A stretch of DNA of 64,000 nt from Silvania confinis (lineage in GTDB: Bacteria; Pseudomonadota; Gammaproteobacteria; Enterobacterales; Enterobacteriaceae). Below, piece after piece: positions 19,263 through 30,093 of this stretch (position 1 is the first letter of the stretch; every line of letters begins with the position of its first letter). Where the stretch lies: the NCBI RefSeq assembly GCF_025564085.1, contig NZ_JAMGZJ010000071.1, positions 62,001-126,000 of the forward strand. The letters run 5' to 3'. The position numbers and the translations under genes are program-made. The notes under the pieces are model-generated. The model was not told where the DNA came from. It worked only from the letters and a program-made list of their open reading frames with translations, and did not search any database.

Positions 19263-20059
19263 CGGTCAGCCTTCGCCATCATCTTTTTCAGGGCGTGAGA
19301 TACCGCAATAAAGCCAAATGTCGCGGTCACCATGGTGGCCGCGCCAAAACCGGAGGCACAGTCCATCCGTTTTGGCCCTTCTGCCGTGCTTTTCATCGCA
19401 CACACCGAGCCATCCGCCTGCGGGTACACCAGCGCTTCAGTTGAGAAAACGCAGTCCACGCCCAGTTTGCCTTTGCTGTTTTTTACCACCCCAAAGTCAC
19501 TCTTCAACCGCTCGCGCAGTTTTGCCGCCAGCGGATCCTGAATGGTCTTTGCCAGATCGCTCACCTGGATCTGCGTCGGATCGATCTGCCCGCCCGCGCC
19601 GCCGGTGGTCACCAGCGGAACTTTGTTGCGACGACACCGGGCGATCAGCGCGGCTTTAGGCCGCACGCTGTCGATAGCATCGATCACGTAGCTGTAACCT
19701 GCGCCCATGTACTGCGCAACGTTCTCGGCCGTCACAAAATCGTCGATCACCGTTACCCGGCATTCCGGATTGATCTGACGGATGCGATCCGCCATCACCT
19801 CAGACTTGGCCAGCCCGACGCTGTCACGCAGAGCGTGGATCTGCCGATTGGTGTTGGTAACGCAAACATCGTCCATGTCGATTAATGTAATGGCGCCGAT
19901 CCCGGTTCGTGCCAGCGCTTCCGCCGCCCATGAGCCCACGCCGCCAATCCCGACCACGCAAACGTGCGCTTCGGCAAAGAGTTGTAGGGCTTTTTCACCA
20001 TATAAACGCGCGGTGCCACCAAAACGCTGGCGCCAGGCTTCGCTCATTACTACAGACAT
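19253..20059 (-). CDS. tcdA: tRNA t6A37 dehydratase TcdA (CsdL)
   Basis: A 268-residue E1/ThiF-like adenylating enzyme that cyclises t6A37 to ct6A37 in ANN-decoding tRNAs. The ATP-binding loop [15 protein letters not shown] is at about residues 34-48, and the adenylation motif [13 protein letters not shown] follows. The C-terminal hydrophobic stretch ([21 protein letters not shown]) may contact the membrane. The convergent overlap with csdE fits their joint role. Confidence 0.95.
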   Translation of the reverse strand: MSVVMSEAWRQRFGGTARLYGEKALQLFAEAHVCVVGIGGVGSWAAEALARTGIGAITLIDMDDVCVTNTNRQIHALRDSVGLAKSEVMADRIRQINPECRVTVIDDFVTAENVAQYMGAGYSYVIDAIDSVRPKAALIARCRRNKVPLVTTGGAGGQIDPTQIQVSDLAKTIQDPLAAKLRERLKSDFGVVKNSKGKLGVDCVFSTEALVYPQADGSVCAMKSTAEGPKRMDCASGFGAATMVTATFGFIAVSHALKKMMAKADRQA

Positions 20060-20079
20060 AGGACCTCAGATGTAAAAAG

Positions 20080-20132
20080 GGTGAGAGTCGCCCCTCACCC
20101 CAGCCCTCTGTTAATCAGAGGGAGGAAAACAG
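20080..20132. repeat. Dispersed repeat, GTGAGG/CCCTCTG..CAGAGGG type
   Basis: Between tcdA and mltA lies CCCCTCACCCC followed by the stem CCCTCTG / CAGAGGG. It belongs to the same intergenic repeat class as 14361-14395, in the opposite orientation. Confidence 0.55.
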
Positions 20133-20151
20133 TGCCGAAATATTATCACAC

Positions 20152-21249
20152 TCAGCCGCTAAAAACGTTGCCTGCTCCCGGTGCGGTTTTCAGCACCCAG
20201 ACGCGTCCGTAGTGGTTATACCAGCCCGCGCGGTGGCCTGCATCCGGGCCAATACCCTGGTAGATGTCAAAGTGCTGACCTTTAATGGCACCGCCCACGT
20301 CCAGCGCCACCATCAGGCGTAATTCGTACTGGCCGCTGAACTTGCCTTCATTATTCAGCAGCGGCACTTCGGCAAGCAGAGTGGTACCCGGTGGGATCAC
20401 GGTCTTGTCAGAGGCAACCGATGCACGACCGATCAGCGGTACGGCACTCGCACCTTTCACCGGGGCAAAGTTTTGCGGTTTAAAGAAGACAAAGGAAGGG
20501 TTTTGTTCCAGCAGCTCGCGTACTTCATATTCACTGTGCTTTTCCCCCCACTCGCGGATCGCCTGCATCGACATATCTTCTCTCTTCACTTCACCGCGGT
20601 CGATCAGCACCTTGCCGATGCTGCGATAGGCGTGACCGTTCTTGCCGGAGTAGCTAAAGAAGTTGAGCGGGCTACCGTCGCCATAATCAATATAGCCGCT
20701 GCCCTGCACATCCATAATGAAGTTATCCATTAGCGAGTTGCTGTACGCGAGGATGTAACTCTCGTTCAACGCACCGGAATAGATCTCGGCGCGGGACGGT
20801 AGGCGGCCACGTTTTGGCGGCATGCGGTATATAGGATACTTGAACTCACCCTGTGCGGTATGACGCGCCTGCACGACCGGGGTGTAGTAGCCAGTGAACT
20901 GGACGTTACCGTAATTATCGGTACCTTCCATCTGCCAGGCATCAAGACCGTACTGGCGCATGGTGCGAGTATCACCCCCAGCGCGGAGCCAGTCCTGAAC
21001 GGCATTATAAATAGTGTTCTGCGAACCATACAACCGCGGTGACGCACTGCGGATCTGGCTCACCTGTTCCGCATAGTCGCCGCCGTTGATTGGCGCGCCC
21101 ACGGCTTCAGGCTGGTTCACTAAAGAGAAAGGCTGGGTGAATTTCCCGTCTTTATATTGCTGACCGCGATCGGTCGGTTTGGAGGTACAGGCTGCAAGCA
21201 TTGTTACCAGTGCGCCCGTCATCAGATACTTCGCCCAACGTCCTTTCAT
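20152..21249 (-). CDS. mltA: Membrane-bound lytic murein transglycosylase A (MltA)
   Basis: A 365-residue outer-membrane lipoprotein. The signal peptide ends in the lipobox LAAC with the lipidated residue at C21. The MltA and 3D domains follow, with the C-terminal block DVGGAIKGQHFDIYQG that holds the catalytic aspartate in the E. coli enzyme. It cleaves the MurNAc-GlcNAc bond to give 1,6-anhydro ends during wall turnover. It stands alone, upstream of and divergent from the metZWV tRNA cluster. Confidence 0.95.
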   Translation of the reverse strand: MKGRWAKYLMTGALVTMLAACTSKPTDRGQQYKDGKFTQPFSLVNQPEAVGAPINGGDYAEQVSQIRSASPRLYGSQNTIYNAVQDWLRAGGDTRTMRQYGLDAWQMEGTDNYGNVQFTGYYTPVVQARHTAQGEFKYPIYRMPPKRGRLPSRAEIYSGALNESYILAYSNSLMDNFIMDVQGSGYIDYGDGSPLNFFSYSGKNGHAYRSIGKVLIDRGEVKREDMSMQAIREWGEKHSEYEVRELLEQNPSFVFFKPQNFAPVKGASAVPLIGRASVASDKTVIPPGTTLLAEVPLLNNEGKFSGQYELRLMVALDVGGAIKGQHFDIYQGIGPDAGHRAGWYNHYGRVWVLKTAPGAGNVFSG

Positions 21250-21415
21250 TGTCTCTCGTCTTTAAGTTGCCCGTTTCTGCGAATTGAAGATAACAAACCG
21301 ACAGGGGTATTGAAATGCGATTACATGCCCTTAGCTAAATTTTGCGCAATAAACACTCTGATTGTTGCCAAATTGTTCAAACAAAGCCTAATTTTATGAA
21401 TATTACCAAAAAGGG

Positions 21416-21443
21416 TTGCAACAAAAAGTCATCCGAGTATAGT
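21416..21443 (+). promoter_or_regulatory. metZWV promoter
   Basis: TTGCAA (21416-21421), a 16-bp spacer and TATAGT (21438-21443), followed by the GC-rich stretch GCGCATCC. A GC-rich discriminator is typical of stringently controlled stable-RNA promoters. Confidence 0.75.
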
Positions 21444-21456
21444 GCGCATCCACGGA

Positions 21457-21533
<77 letters not shown>

Positions 21534-21577
21534 ATTAAAATTTGATGAAGTATTTTTCTACAGAGTAGAAAGACGGA

Positions 21578-21654
<77 letters not shown>

Positions 21655-21705
21655 ATCAAATTTGAAGAAGTGAAGAAGTAAGTTTCTACAGAGTAGAAAG
21701 ACGGA

Positions 21706-21782
<77 letters not shown>

Positions 21783-21800
21783 ATACTTCTTAAAACAAAT

Positions 21801-21823
21801 AACACCCTCAAGGGTGTTTTTTT
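21801..21823 (+). terminator. Terminator of the metZWV operon
   Basis: Stem AACACCCT / AGGGTGTT with a 2-nt loop, followed by a run of T's, 18 bp after the third tRNA. Confidence 0.88.
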
Positions 21824-21870
21824 GTATCTGCAGTTTGTCATTTTACCGGGCGTTAACCCGGCATCCCTGA

Positions 21871-23124
21871 TTATCCTCTTCTGGCAAGCGTCGCCCCGTC
21901 AGAGAAATAGGCCTTTATCCCGGCCAGAATTGACTCCGCCACTTCCTGCTGGAACGCCGCCGTTTTGAGCTTGCGCTCCTCTTCCACGTTACTGATAAAT
22001 GCCGTTTCAACCAGAATCGACGGGATATCCGGCGCTTTCAGGACCGCAAACCCTGCCTGTTCAACGCTGTTCTTATGCAGTTTATTCACCCTGCCCAGCT
22101 TCCCCAGCACCGCTTTACCAAACTTCAGGCTGTCGGTGATGGTCAGCGACTGCACCATATCGAACAGCGTGTGATCGACATAGCGATCGCCGCTTTTGCT
22201 GACGCCACCGATCAGGTCAGAGGCGTTCTGTGAATCCGCCAGCAGTTTTGCAGCGGTACTGGTTGCCCCTTTGGTCGACAATGCAAACACCGACGACCCA
22301 CTGGGCTGACGGCTGGTAAAGGCGTCCGCATGAATTGAGACAAACAGATCTGCGCGCTGCTTTTGCGCTTTGGCAACCCGCACCTTCAGCGGAATAAAGA
22401 CATCTTCGTTGCGCGTCATGTAGGCGCGCATATTGCTTTCTCTGTCGATCAACGCCTTCAGGCGACGACCAATTTGCAGCACCACGTCTTTTTCACGCGT
22501 GTGGTATTTCCCCACCGCACCGGAGTCTTCCCCGCCGTGTCCAGGATCGAGCATGATCACAATCGGGCGGTCGCGCCCGGCTCTCCCCGGTTTCGGCCCG
22601 CTTTGTGCTGGCGGAACCTGCTTTTCGAGATCGCCCTTGTTGTAATCTTCGAGTAAGGCCAGCAGCGGATCCTGAATATCCGTCGCATTCGCCGGATAGA
22701 GATCCATCACCAGACGTTCTTTGAAACCGGCTACCGGCGCGAGGGCAAACAGCTGCGGCTTCACGTTCTGCTTCAGTTCAAACACCATCCGCACGGTGTT
22801 GGGATCAAATTGCCCGACGCGCGCGGACTTGATGTAAGGATCGTCGCCACGGATCTGCGCACTCATCCCTTTCAGCACCGAGTTCAGGTTTACGCCTTCG
22901 ATATCCACCACCACACGCTCAGGATTGCTCAGCGCGAACTGCTTATAGTTCAGGATCCGGTTTGACTCGACCGTGACGCGGGTATAAGTCGACGATGGCC
23001 AGACGCGCACCGCGACGACCTGACTGACGGCAGCGAGCCCCACCTGACTTACGCTAAGCAACCACATGGCCCCGGCCCCTTGTAAAAGGCGGCGACGACT
23101 TAATGCTTTACTGGATCCCGACAT
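21871..23124 (-). CDS. amiC: N-acetylmuramoyl-L-alanine amidase AmiC
   Basis: A 417-residue periplasmic cell-separation amidase. The start is ATG at 23124 ([16 protein letters not shown]), giving a twin-arginine signal ([16 protein letters not shown]) with GGGAGAGG upstream; the 25 further open codons lack support. An N-terminal AMIN domain (about 30-140) is followed by the zinc amidase_3 domain with [10 protein letters not shown], the Glu in REKD, SIHADAF and the catalytic ETAFISN. AmiC is recruited to the septum and activated by NlpD. Confidence 0.95.
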   Translation of the reverse strand: MSGSSKALSRRRLLQGAGAMWLLSVSQVGLAAVSQVVAVRVWPSSTYTRVTVESNRILNYKQFALSNPERVVVDIEGVNLNSVLKGMSAQIRGDDPYIKSARVGQFDPNTVRMVFELKQNVKPQLFALAPVAGFKERLVMDLYPANATDIQDPLLALLEDYNKGDLEKQVPPAQSGPKPGRAGRDRPIVIMLDPGHGGEDSGAVGKYHTREKDVVLQIGRRLKALIDRESNMRAYMTRNEDVFIPLKVRVAKAQKQRADLFVSIHADAFTSRQPSGSSVFALSTKGATSTAAKLLADSQNASDLIGGVSKSGDRYVDHTLFDMVQSLTITDSLKFGKAVLGKLGRVNKLHKNSVEQAGFAVLKAPDIPSILVETAFISNVEEERKLKTAAFQQEVAESILAGIKAYFSDGATLARRG

Positions 23125-23300
23125 GCCTCTCCCGAGCAAAGATATCGAATAATTTCTCATTACGTCCAAATTGACCGAAAACTTTAACGAATGATGCATA
23201 AGCTGTCACCCAGAAAAGGGTAAACAATCATACGTTAACCTGCGCTTCGGTCTGATTTTCTTTCTTACGACAAAAAGTTTGGCTTGCGCGCAAGGTGATA

Positions 23301-23339
23301 TTCGAATAAAAATACAAAAATTACGAATAAACATTCATT
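23301..23339. promoter_or_regulatory. Tandem ARG boxes upstream of argA
   Basis: Two 18-bp sites (23301-23318 and 23322-23339) separated by 3 bp. Each fits the ArgR consensus WNTGAATWWWWATTCANW at all but two or so positions. The 3-bp spacing is the standard arrangement for one ArgR hexamer. The second box ends 13 bp before the argA start codon, so binding would block the promoter. Confidence 0.82.
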
Positions 23340-23352
23340 AAGGGGTTGTGCT

Positions 23353-24684
23353 GTGGTGAAGGAACGTCGAATCGAACTGGTCCAGGGTTTCCGCCATTCT
23401 GTTCCCTATATCAATACCCATCGGGGAAAAACGTTTGTCATCATGCTGGGCGGCGAAGCCATTGAGCATGAAAACTTCTCCAGCATAGTTAATGATATCG
23501 GCCTGCTGCACAGCCTGGGTATTCGCCTCGTGGTGGTTTATGGCGCCCGCCCGCAGATTGAAGCCAATCTGGCCGTTCATCAGCACGAACCGCTTTACCA
23601 CAAATATACCCGCGTCACCGATGCTAAAACGCTGGAACTGGTTAAGCAGGCCGCTGGCCTGCTGCAGTTGGACATTACCGCGCGGCTGTCGATGAGCCTG
23701 AACAATACCCCGCTGCAGGGCGCGCATATCAACGTGGTCAGCGGCAACTTTATTATTGCGCAACCGCTGGGCGTTGATGACGGCGTGGATTACTGCCACA
23801 GCGGACGTATTCGTCGTATTGATGAAGAGGCAATCCACCGCCAGCTGGATGGCGGTGCGATTGTCCTGACCGGCCCGGTCGCCGTCTCCGTCACCGGTGA
23901 GAGCTTTAACCTCACCTCAGAAGAGATTGCCACTCAGTTGGCCATCAAGCTGAAAGCCGAGAAAATGATCGGCTTCTGCTCCTCGCAGGGTGTAATCAAC
24001 GAGCTGGGGAATATTGTCTCTGAGCTGTTCCCTAACGAAGCGCAGGCACGGGTTGAAGCCCTGGAAGAACAAGGCGATTACTACTCCGGCACGGTGCGTT
24101 TCCTGCGTGGGGCGGTCAAAGCCTGCCGCAGCGGCGTGCGTCGCAGCCACTTAATCAGCTATCAGGAAGACGGTGCCCTGCTGCAGGAGCTCTTCTCCCG
24201 CGACGGTATCGGTACCCAGATTGTGATGGAGAGTGCCGAGCAGATCCGCCGCGCCACCATCAATGACATCGGCGGGATCCTTGAGCTTATCCGCCCGCTG
24301 GAGCAGCAAGGGATCCTGGTACGTCGCTCGCGCGAGCAGTTGGAAATGGAGATCGATAAGTTCACGATTATTCAGCGCGACAATCTCACTATTGCCTGTG
24401 CCGCGCTGTATCCGTTCCCGGAAGAGAAGATTGGTGAAATGGCCTGCGTGGCCGTCCACCCGGACTACCGCAGCTCTTCACGCGGCGAGGTGCTGCTGGA
24501 GCGGATCGCCGTTCAGGCGCGTCAGCAGGGCCTGAGCAAACTGTTTGTGCTCACCACCCGTAGCATCCACTGGTTCCAGGAGCGCGGTTTCTCACCGGTG
24601 GATATCGATTCCCTGCCTGAATCCAAGAAAGAGATGTACAACTATCAGCGCCGCTCGAAGGTGCTGATGGCGGATTTAACCTAA
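23353..24684 (+). CDS. argA: N-acetylglutamate synthase ArgA
   Basis: A 443-residue enzyme for the first step of arginine biosynthesis, acetylating glutamate. The N-terminal amino-acid-kinase-like domain (about 1-280) is the arginine feedback site. The C-terminal GNAT domain (about 295-443) includes [22 protein letters not shown], the acetyl-CoA motif. The start is GTG at 23353 ([13 protein letters not shown]), as in E. coli. Expression is expected to be repressed by ArgR through the adjacent ARG boxes. Confidence 0.96.
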   Translation: MVKERRIELVQGFRHSVPYINTHRGKTFVIMLGGEAIEHENFSSIVNDIGLLHSLGIRLVVVYGARPQIEANLAVHQHEPLYHKYTRVTDAKTLELVKQAAGLLQLDITARLSMSLNNTPLQGAHINVVSGNFIIAQPLGVDDGVDYCHSGRIRRIDEEAIHRQLDGGAIVLTGPVAVSVTGESFNLTSEEIATQLAIKLKAEKMIGFCSSQGVINELGNIVSELFPNEAQARVEALEEQGDYYSGTVRFLRGAVKACRSGVRRSHLISYQEDGALLQELFSRDGIGTQIVMESAEQIRRATINDIGGILELIRPLEQQGILVRRSREQLEMEIDKFTIIQRDNLTIACAALYPFPEEKIGEMACVAVHPDYRSSSRGEVLLERIAVQARQQGLSKLFVLTTRSIHWFQERGFSPVDIDSLPESKKEMYNYQRRSKVLMADLT

Positions 24685-24727
24685 CCCGCCTTTCCCTCTC
24701 AGGCCGGCACATGCCCGGCTAACTGAA

Positions 24728-26551
24728 TTACATCGCTTCGAAAATAGCACTCAGGCCGCTGCGTCGCTCGGTACGCGTTGTGACGGCCTGCGCCAGCACA
24801 CCTTCATCGGCATACAGTGACAACCGCTGACGGGCGCGGGTGATAGCGGTGTACACCAGCTCCCGCGTCACCACAGGTGACATCTGCACCGGCAGTATCA
24901 GCGCCGCATGATCGAACTCAGAGCCCTGAGATTTGTGTACCGTCATCGCCCAGGCGGTTTCATGCTCCGGCAGGCGGCTGGGTTGCACCGACTTCACGCT
25001 GCCATCCGGCATCTGGAACCAGACGCGCAAGCCCTGACCGCGATCCAGCGCAATCCCGATATCGCCGTTAAACAGCCCCAGTGCGCTGTCGTTGCGTGAA
25101 ATCATCACCGGTCGCCCCTCAAACCAGCGGGAATACGGCTGATGGCTGATTCGTCGTTTTTGCACCAGTACCTGCTCCAGCCTTTCGTTGAGCCCGGCAA
25201 CGCCGAAGGGCCCATCGCGTAAGGCACACAGCAGTTGATAACGTCCGAATGCGGCCAGAACCTCTTCTGCCGGGGCCTGCTGGTGTACGGTGTCGAGAAA
25301 ATACCGGTAGCCCAGCAGGGCATCCTCGAGCATCGCCAGATACTCTTCGCCACTCTGCAGCTGTTTTTTCTCGATATCGTCGAACCCACCGTCAAACACC
25401 GCGCGCATCGCCTGCCGATCGCCGCGATTCACCGCCGCCGCCAGCTTGCCGATACCGGAATCACTGCCAAAACGATAGCTTTTTTGCAGCAGGCACAGGC
25501 TGTCGCGCAGCGCGCCAGCGACCGGGCTGACGTTGCCCTCTATGTGACACCCGGTCAGTTCAGACAGCTCCTGCGCACGCTGGGCAGTAAAGCCCGCGCT
25601 GGCCCAGGTGCAAATATCCCCCAGTACCGCCCCCGCTTCCACGGAGGCCAGCTGATCGCGATCGCCAAGGAAAACCACCCTGGCATGGGACGGTAAGGCG
25701 TCGATCAGACGCGACATCATCGTCAGGTCGATCATCGAGGCTTCGTCTACTACCAGCACGTCCAGATGCAGCGGATTACCGGCATGGTAGCGCAGACGCT
25801 GGCTGCCGGGCTGCGCGCCAAGCAAACGGTGCAGCGTACTGGCTTCGGTCGGGAACAGCTTGCGCTGGCTGTCGTTTAGCGGCAGCTTTTGCAGCGCCCC
25901 GCCCAACGACTGGGTCAAACGTGCGGCAGCTTTCCCGGTGGGGGCGGCCAGCCTGATGCGACACCGCCCTTCCCCCGTCATCTGGATCAGCGCCGCCAGC
26001 AGCCTGGCGACGGTGGTGGTTTTGCCGGTTCCCGGCCCACCAGAAATCACCGAGATGCGGCGGGTTAACGCCACCGCTGCCGCCACTTTTTGCCAGTTGA
26101 CGGCTTCGTCCGAGCTAAACAGCGCGTTCAGCGTGCGCTGCATGTCACCCCTGTCGTGCACCAGCGGCTGGTTGGCTTCATTGAAGAACCCGGCCACCGC
26201 CCGTTCGTAGCGCCACAGCCGGTTGAGATAAAGCCTGTCGCCAATCAGCACCAGCGGCGTGGGTAAGTCCCCGACGCTGACGGCCGGCGAGCGCAGCAGC
26301 GTCTGCGACCAGTCAAGATTGTCGTCGTGCAACGCAAAACAGGCCTGTAGCAGCGCAGGGGTTTTCGCCTCTACCCGCAGCTGCGACAGCGGCAGGCAGA
26401 CGTGCCCTTCTCCCGCATCGCGGCTTAGCATCGCTGCCGCCAGCATTACCGCGGGTTCATCGTTCCCCGCCACCATCATTGCGAACTGCACGTCAAGACG
26501 ACGCAGCACCCGCTGTTCCACGGCTTCCAGTAACAGTTTCTGCATCGTCAT
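24728..26551 (-). CDS. recD: RecBCD subunit RecD
   Basis: A 607-residue superfamily 1B helicase that moves 5' to 3' as the fast motor of exonuclease V. The Walker A motif GGPGTGKTT is at 171-179, Walker B is in [11 protein letters not shown], and the late helicase motif is [12 protein letters not shown]. The start at 26551 overlaps the recB stop (ATGA); an alternative ATG two codons on (26545) cannot be excluded. The length is one residue shorter than in E. coli. Confidence 0.95.
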   Translation of the reverse strand: MTMQKLLLEAVEQRVLRRLDVQFAMMVAGNDEPAVMLAAAMLSRDAGEGHVCLPLSQLRVEAKTPALLQACFALHDDNLDWSQTLLRSPAVSVGDLPTPLVLIGDRLYLNRLWRYERAVAGFFNEANQPLVHDRGDMQRTLNALFSSDEAVNWQKVAAAVALTRRISVISGGPGTGKTTTVARLLAALIQMTGEGRCRIRLAAPTGKAAARLTQSLGGALQKLPLNDSQRKLFPTEASTLHRLLGAQPGSQRLRYHAGNPLHLDVLVVDEASMIDLTMMSRLIDALPSHARVVFLGDRDQLASVEAGAVLGDICTWASAGFTAQRAQELSELTGCHIEGNVSPVAGALRDSLCLLQKSYRFGSDSGIGKLAAAVNRGDRQAMRAVFDGGFDDIEKKQLQSGEEYLAMLEDALLGYRYFLDTVHQQAPAEEVLAAFGRYQLLCALRDGPFGVAGLNERLEQVLVQKRRISHQPYSRWFEGRPVMISRNDSALGLFNGDIGIALDRGQGLRVWFQMPDGSVKSVQPSRLPEHETAWAMTVHKSQGSEFDHAALILPVQMSPVVTRELVYTAITRARQRLSLYADEGVLAQAVTTRTERRSGLSAIFEAM

Positions 26552-29500
26552 TGCGCAAGCTCCTCAAGGCTGGCGGAAAACAGGCTATCCATGCGATCAA
26601 TGAGTGCTTCATCCGGGCGAGTCGCAAAACATCCTGCGCCTGGCGCGCTGCCGTCGACCCCACGTAAAAAGAGGTAGATAACGCCGCCAAAATGCTGCTG
26701 ATAGTCGTAGTCAGCAATGCGGTGGCGGAGGTAGCGGTGCAGCGCCAGGGTGTAGAGCTGATATTGCAAATCATAGCGATGGGACTGCATTGCCCTGGCC
26801 ATTGCCTGCGGGGTATAGGATTCACTGTTTGCCCCCAGCCAGTTGGATTTGTAGTCCAGCAGGTAGTAGCGTCCGTTATGGCGGAACACCAGGTCAATAA
26901 AGCCTTTTAGCATCCCGCGCACCTGGCGGAAATCGAGCGGCGGGCAGTGTTGCGATAGCGGATCATACTCGCGGATCAGGGCGTCCAGCGCATCAGCAGT
27001 CAGCGGTCCGGCGATGGGCAGATAAAACTCCATCTCCACCTGCTTGTCCACTTCACGCAGCTGGTTCAGGGCGATCCCTTCTTCGTTAAGCGACGCCTGC
27101 AGCACCTGGTTTATCCATTCGGTCAGAACGGGCTCCCAGCGGGCGTCGTAGCCGCCCTTTTGCAGCATCTCCAGCATCCACTCCGGGGAGACGGGTTGGG
27201 TAAAATCAAGCGCTTCAAACAGGCTGTGTAAAAAGGTGCCCGGCGACGCGCCACGCGGGAACTGGTGCGGAGTAAGCTCCGGCTCCTGCGCCACGTCACC
27301 GACGCCTGCGGCATCGACATCGAGCCGCGGCATCAAATCCTGAGCGATGCTGTGTCCATGCTGCTGCAAACCGGAGTAGCTGGTCACCCGCCAGTCATCG
27401 TACAGCACGCGGGTAATCTGCCGCGCCTGCAGATCCGGGGTTGACGGCTCCGGCATCTGCCAGCGGGCCGTGTCGGCGACCCCGGCCACCTGCAGCGCAA
27501 TGGCGTCAGTGCACAGGGTTTGCAGACACTGGCGCAGGCCCGCCGCGTCTTTCGGCTCACCTTTTTGGATCAGCCGCCCGAGCGCGCTCAGATGGAAATC
27601 GCTCTCACCCGATTTGTCGCCGCGACGGCGAAACAGCGGCGCGACACCTAAGCTGCAATGCCATACGGATCGCGTCAGCGCGACGTACAGCAGGCGTAAG
27701 TCTTCCGCCAGTCGTTCGGCTTCGGCAAGCTCTATGTTGTCGTCGGCCTGGCTTAAGTCGAGTACCGCTTCAAAGGTTTTACGATCGTGATAGAACGCCT
27801 GATCCTGCGCGCGGTAATTGGCAATAAACGGCAGCCACACCAGCGGATACTCCAGCCCTTTCGATTTGTGAACGGTGACGATTTTGACCAGATGCTTGTC
27901 GCTTTCAAGGCGCATCTGCTGGCTGGAAGCGTTGCTGTTCGGATCGGCAATATGCTGCGCCAGCCAGCGCACCAGAGCGTGTTCGCTCTCCAGCTGGGTT
28001 CCCGCCTCCTGCAGCAGTTCGCTGATGTGCAAAATATCGGTCAGCCGGCGCTCGCCCCCGGCGGTAGCCAGCATGTTTTCGGCGATGTTGCGCCGGGCCA
28101 TAATGTCGCGCAGCATCGCCATAACCCCGCGCTTCTGCCAGCGATCGCGGTAACGGGTGAACTCTTCCACCGCCTCATCCCACCGATCTTCGCTGTCGTT
28201 GAGCATGTCGATATCGAGCGCGTTAAGGCCGAGCATCGAGCTTGCCAGCGCGCTGCGCAACGTGCTTTCGCGCTCAGGTGCCAGCACCGCCTGCAGCAGC
28301 CAGAGCATCTCCTGCGCTTCCAGGGTTTCAAATACGCTGTCGCGGTTCGAAAGATACACCGATGGAATGTGCAGCAGGGTCAGCGCGTCACGCACCAGCG
28401 CGGCTTCCAGACGGCTGCGCACCAGCACCGTAATGTCGGACGCTTTCACCGCCTGGGCTTCATCGCCCCGATACAGGATTGCTTCGCCGCGCACGCCCGC
28501 GCTCAGCCAGTCGCGGATTTGCGCCGCGCAGTGCTGGGCCATAAAGGCTTGATAATCCCCGACGCCGCACCCTTCGCCCTCCATCAGCCAAACGTTCATC
28601 GCGGGCTGGGTCTCCCCCTGCAGTTCAAAGCGCAGTCCGGCATTTTTGGCGGCGGATTTTACCGGCTGGAAAGGGATCTCACGGAACATAAAAGCATCGT
28701 TCATCTGTGAAAACAGGGTATTCACGCTCTCGACCATGCCCGGCGCCGAGCGCCAGTTGGTGTCGAGGGTGTAATGGGCAGCGACTTCGCCCCGCGCCTT
28801 CATGTAGGTGAAGATATCCGCGCCACGAAACGCATAGATTGCCTGTTTGGGATCGCCAATCAGCAGCAGCGCGGTGTCCGGCTGCTGACGCCAGATGCGG
28901 CGGAAAATACGGTACTGCTGGGGATCGGTATCCTGAAATTCATCAATCATCGCCACCGGGAAACGACCGCGGATCGCCGCAGCCAGCGCCTCGCCGTTCT
29001 CACCGTTCAGGGCGGCATCGAGACGACTCAACATATCGTCAAAACCCAGCTCTCCGCGACGGCGCTTCTCACGTGCGACCGCGTCACGGATCTCCGCCAG
29101 CGCGCGGGTGATCATCAGATCGTTAAGGGTCAGGGGTTCGGCCAGCAGGGTATCGATCGCAGAAAACAAAGGATGTTCCGGCACCTCGCCACCCGCTTTG
29201 GTGCGTTCCGCGAGGAAAGTCTGGGAGAACTTTTCCAGCGCGTCGGGCAATTGATAGCTGTGCTTCTCTTCCTGCGCCCAGGCGGAGAGGCGTTCCACGT
29301 ATTTTGCCTGATTGCCACGGTTAAACTTGCGCCGGTCAATGCCAGAACGTTCGATAACGGCGTCGATTTCACCCACGCTGTCAGACCACTTTTGTTTCAT
29401 CCCGGCGATAAGGGCGACGATCTTCTGATGGCGCGAGGCCAGCGTTTCATCCGCCGGTGGTGGCGATTTGATGACGGGGGCTTCCCCCTGCAGATAGCGA

Positions 29501-30093
29501 TCGATGGACCGCAGCAGCGCTTCCGGGCCTTTCCACTGATTGTGTACCGCTTCGGCAATATCGCGCGGCAGCGGGTAGCAGTGGCGACGCCAGAAGTCCG
29601 CACAGGCCTGATAGCGTAAGGCTGACTCGTCTTCAATCAGCTGCTGTTCAAACAGCATCCCGGACTCGAAAGCATTGAGGCTGAGCATGCGCTGGCAGAA
29701 ACCGTGGATAGTGAACACCGAGGCCTCGTCCATCTGCCGTTCGGCCAGCAATAGCCATTGCGCCGCCTGCTGTTTATCGACGATTTCATCCAACAGACGG
29801 GCATATAAGGGGTTATCGGTGCTTTGTCGCAGACAGGCGATGCGCAGCTCATGAATGTTGGCGCGGATACGTCCGCGCAGTTCTTCAGTGGCGGCTTCGG
29901 TGAAGGTCACCACCAGCAGCTCTTCCACGCTCAGGGGGCGGGAAAAGGCTGCGCTGTCGCCCAGTTTGAGCAACAGTCGCAGATAGAGTGCCGCGATGGT
30001 GAAGGTTTTTCCGGTTCCCGCTGAGGCCTCTATTAATCGTTCCCCCTGTAACGGTAAACGTAGGGGGTCAAGGGACTCAGCGGTATCGGTCAT
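26548..30093 (-). CDS. recB: RecBCD subunit RecB (helicase-nuclease)
   Basis: A 1181-residue protein with a UvrD-like 3'-5' helicase and a C-terminal nuclease. Walker A is [11 protein letters not shown] (23-33), Walker B is [11 protein letters not shown], and motif VI-type sequence is LLYVALTRS. The nuclease signature DYKS puts the catalytic aspartate at D1080, identical in number to E. coli, with QYQLY further on. It is linked by 4-bp overlaps to ptrA upstream and recD downstream. Confidence 0.97.
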   Translation of the reverse strand: MTDTAESLDPLRLPLQGERLIEASAGTGKTFTIAALYLRLLLKLGDSAAFSRPLSVEELLVVTFTEAATEELRGRIRANIHELRIACLRQSTDNPLYARLLDEIVDKQQAAQWLLLAERQMDEASVFTIHGFCQRMLSLNAFESGMLFEQQLIEDESALRYQACADFWRRHCYPLPRDIAEAVHNQWKGPEALLRSIDRYLQGEAPVIKSPPPADETLASRHQKIVALIAGMKQKWSDSVGEIDAVIERSGIDRRKFNRGNQAKYVERLSAWAQEEKHSYQLPDALEKFSQTFLAERTKAGGEVPEHPLFSAIDTLLAEPLTLNDLMITRALAEIRDAVAREKRRRGELGFDDMLSRLDAALNGENGEALAAAIRGRFPVAMIDEFQDTDPQQYRIFRRIWRQQPDTALLLIGDPKQAIYAFRGADIFTYMKARGEVAAHYTLDTNWRSAPGMVESVNTLFSQMNDAFMFREIPFQPVKSAAKNAGLRFELQGETQPAMNVWLMEGEGCGVGDYQAFMAQHCAAQIRDWLSAGVRGEAILYRGDEAQAVKASDITVLVRSRLEAALVRDALTLLHIPSVYLSNRDSVFETLEAQEMLWLLQAVLAPERESTLRSALASSMLGLNALDIDMLNDSEDRWDEAVEEFTRYRDRWQKRGVMAMLRDIMARRNIAENMLATAGGERRLTDILHISELLQEAGTQLESEHALVRWLAQHIADPNSNASSQQMRLESDKHLVKIVTVHKSKGLEYPLVWLPFIANYRAQDQAFYHDRKTFEAVLDLSQADDNIELAEAERLAEDLRLLYVALTRSVWHCSLGVAPLFRRRGDKSGESDFHLSALGRLIQKGEPKDAAGLRQCLQTLCTDAIALQVAGVADTARWQMPEPSTPDLQARQITRVLYDDWRVTSYSGLQQHGHSIAQDLMPRLDVDAAGVGDVAQEPELTPHQFPRGASPGTFLHSLFEALDFTQPVSPEWMLEMLQKGGYDARWEPVLTEWINQVLQASLNEEGIALNQLREVDKQVEMEFYLPIAGPLTADALDALIREYDPLSQHCPPLDFRQVRGMLKGFIDLVFRHNGRYYLLDYKSNWLGANSESYTPQAMARAMQSHRYDLQYQLYTLALHRYLRHRIADYDYQQHFGGVIYLFLRGVDGSAPGAGCFATRPDEALIDRMDSLFSASLEELAQ

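Noticed and set aside
23353-23838. Minus-strand frame opposite argA
   Set aside because: Antisense to a fully conserved ArgA; no signal or domain.
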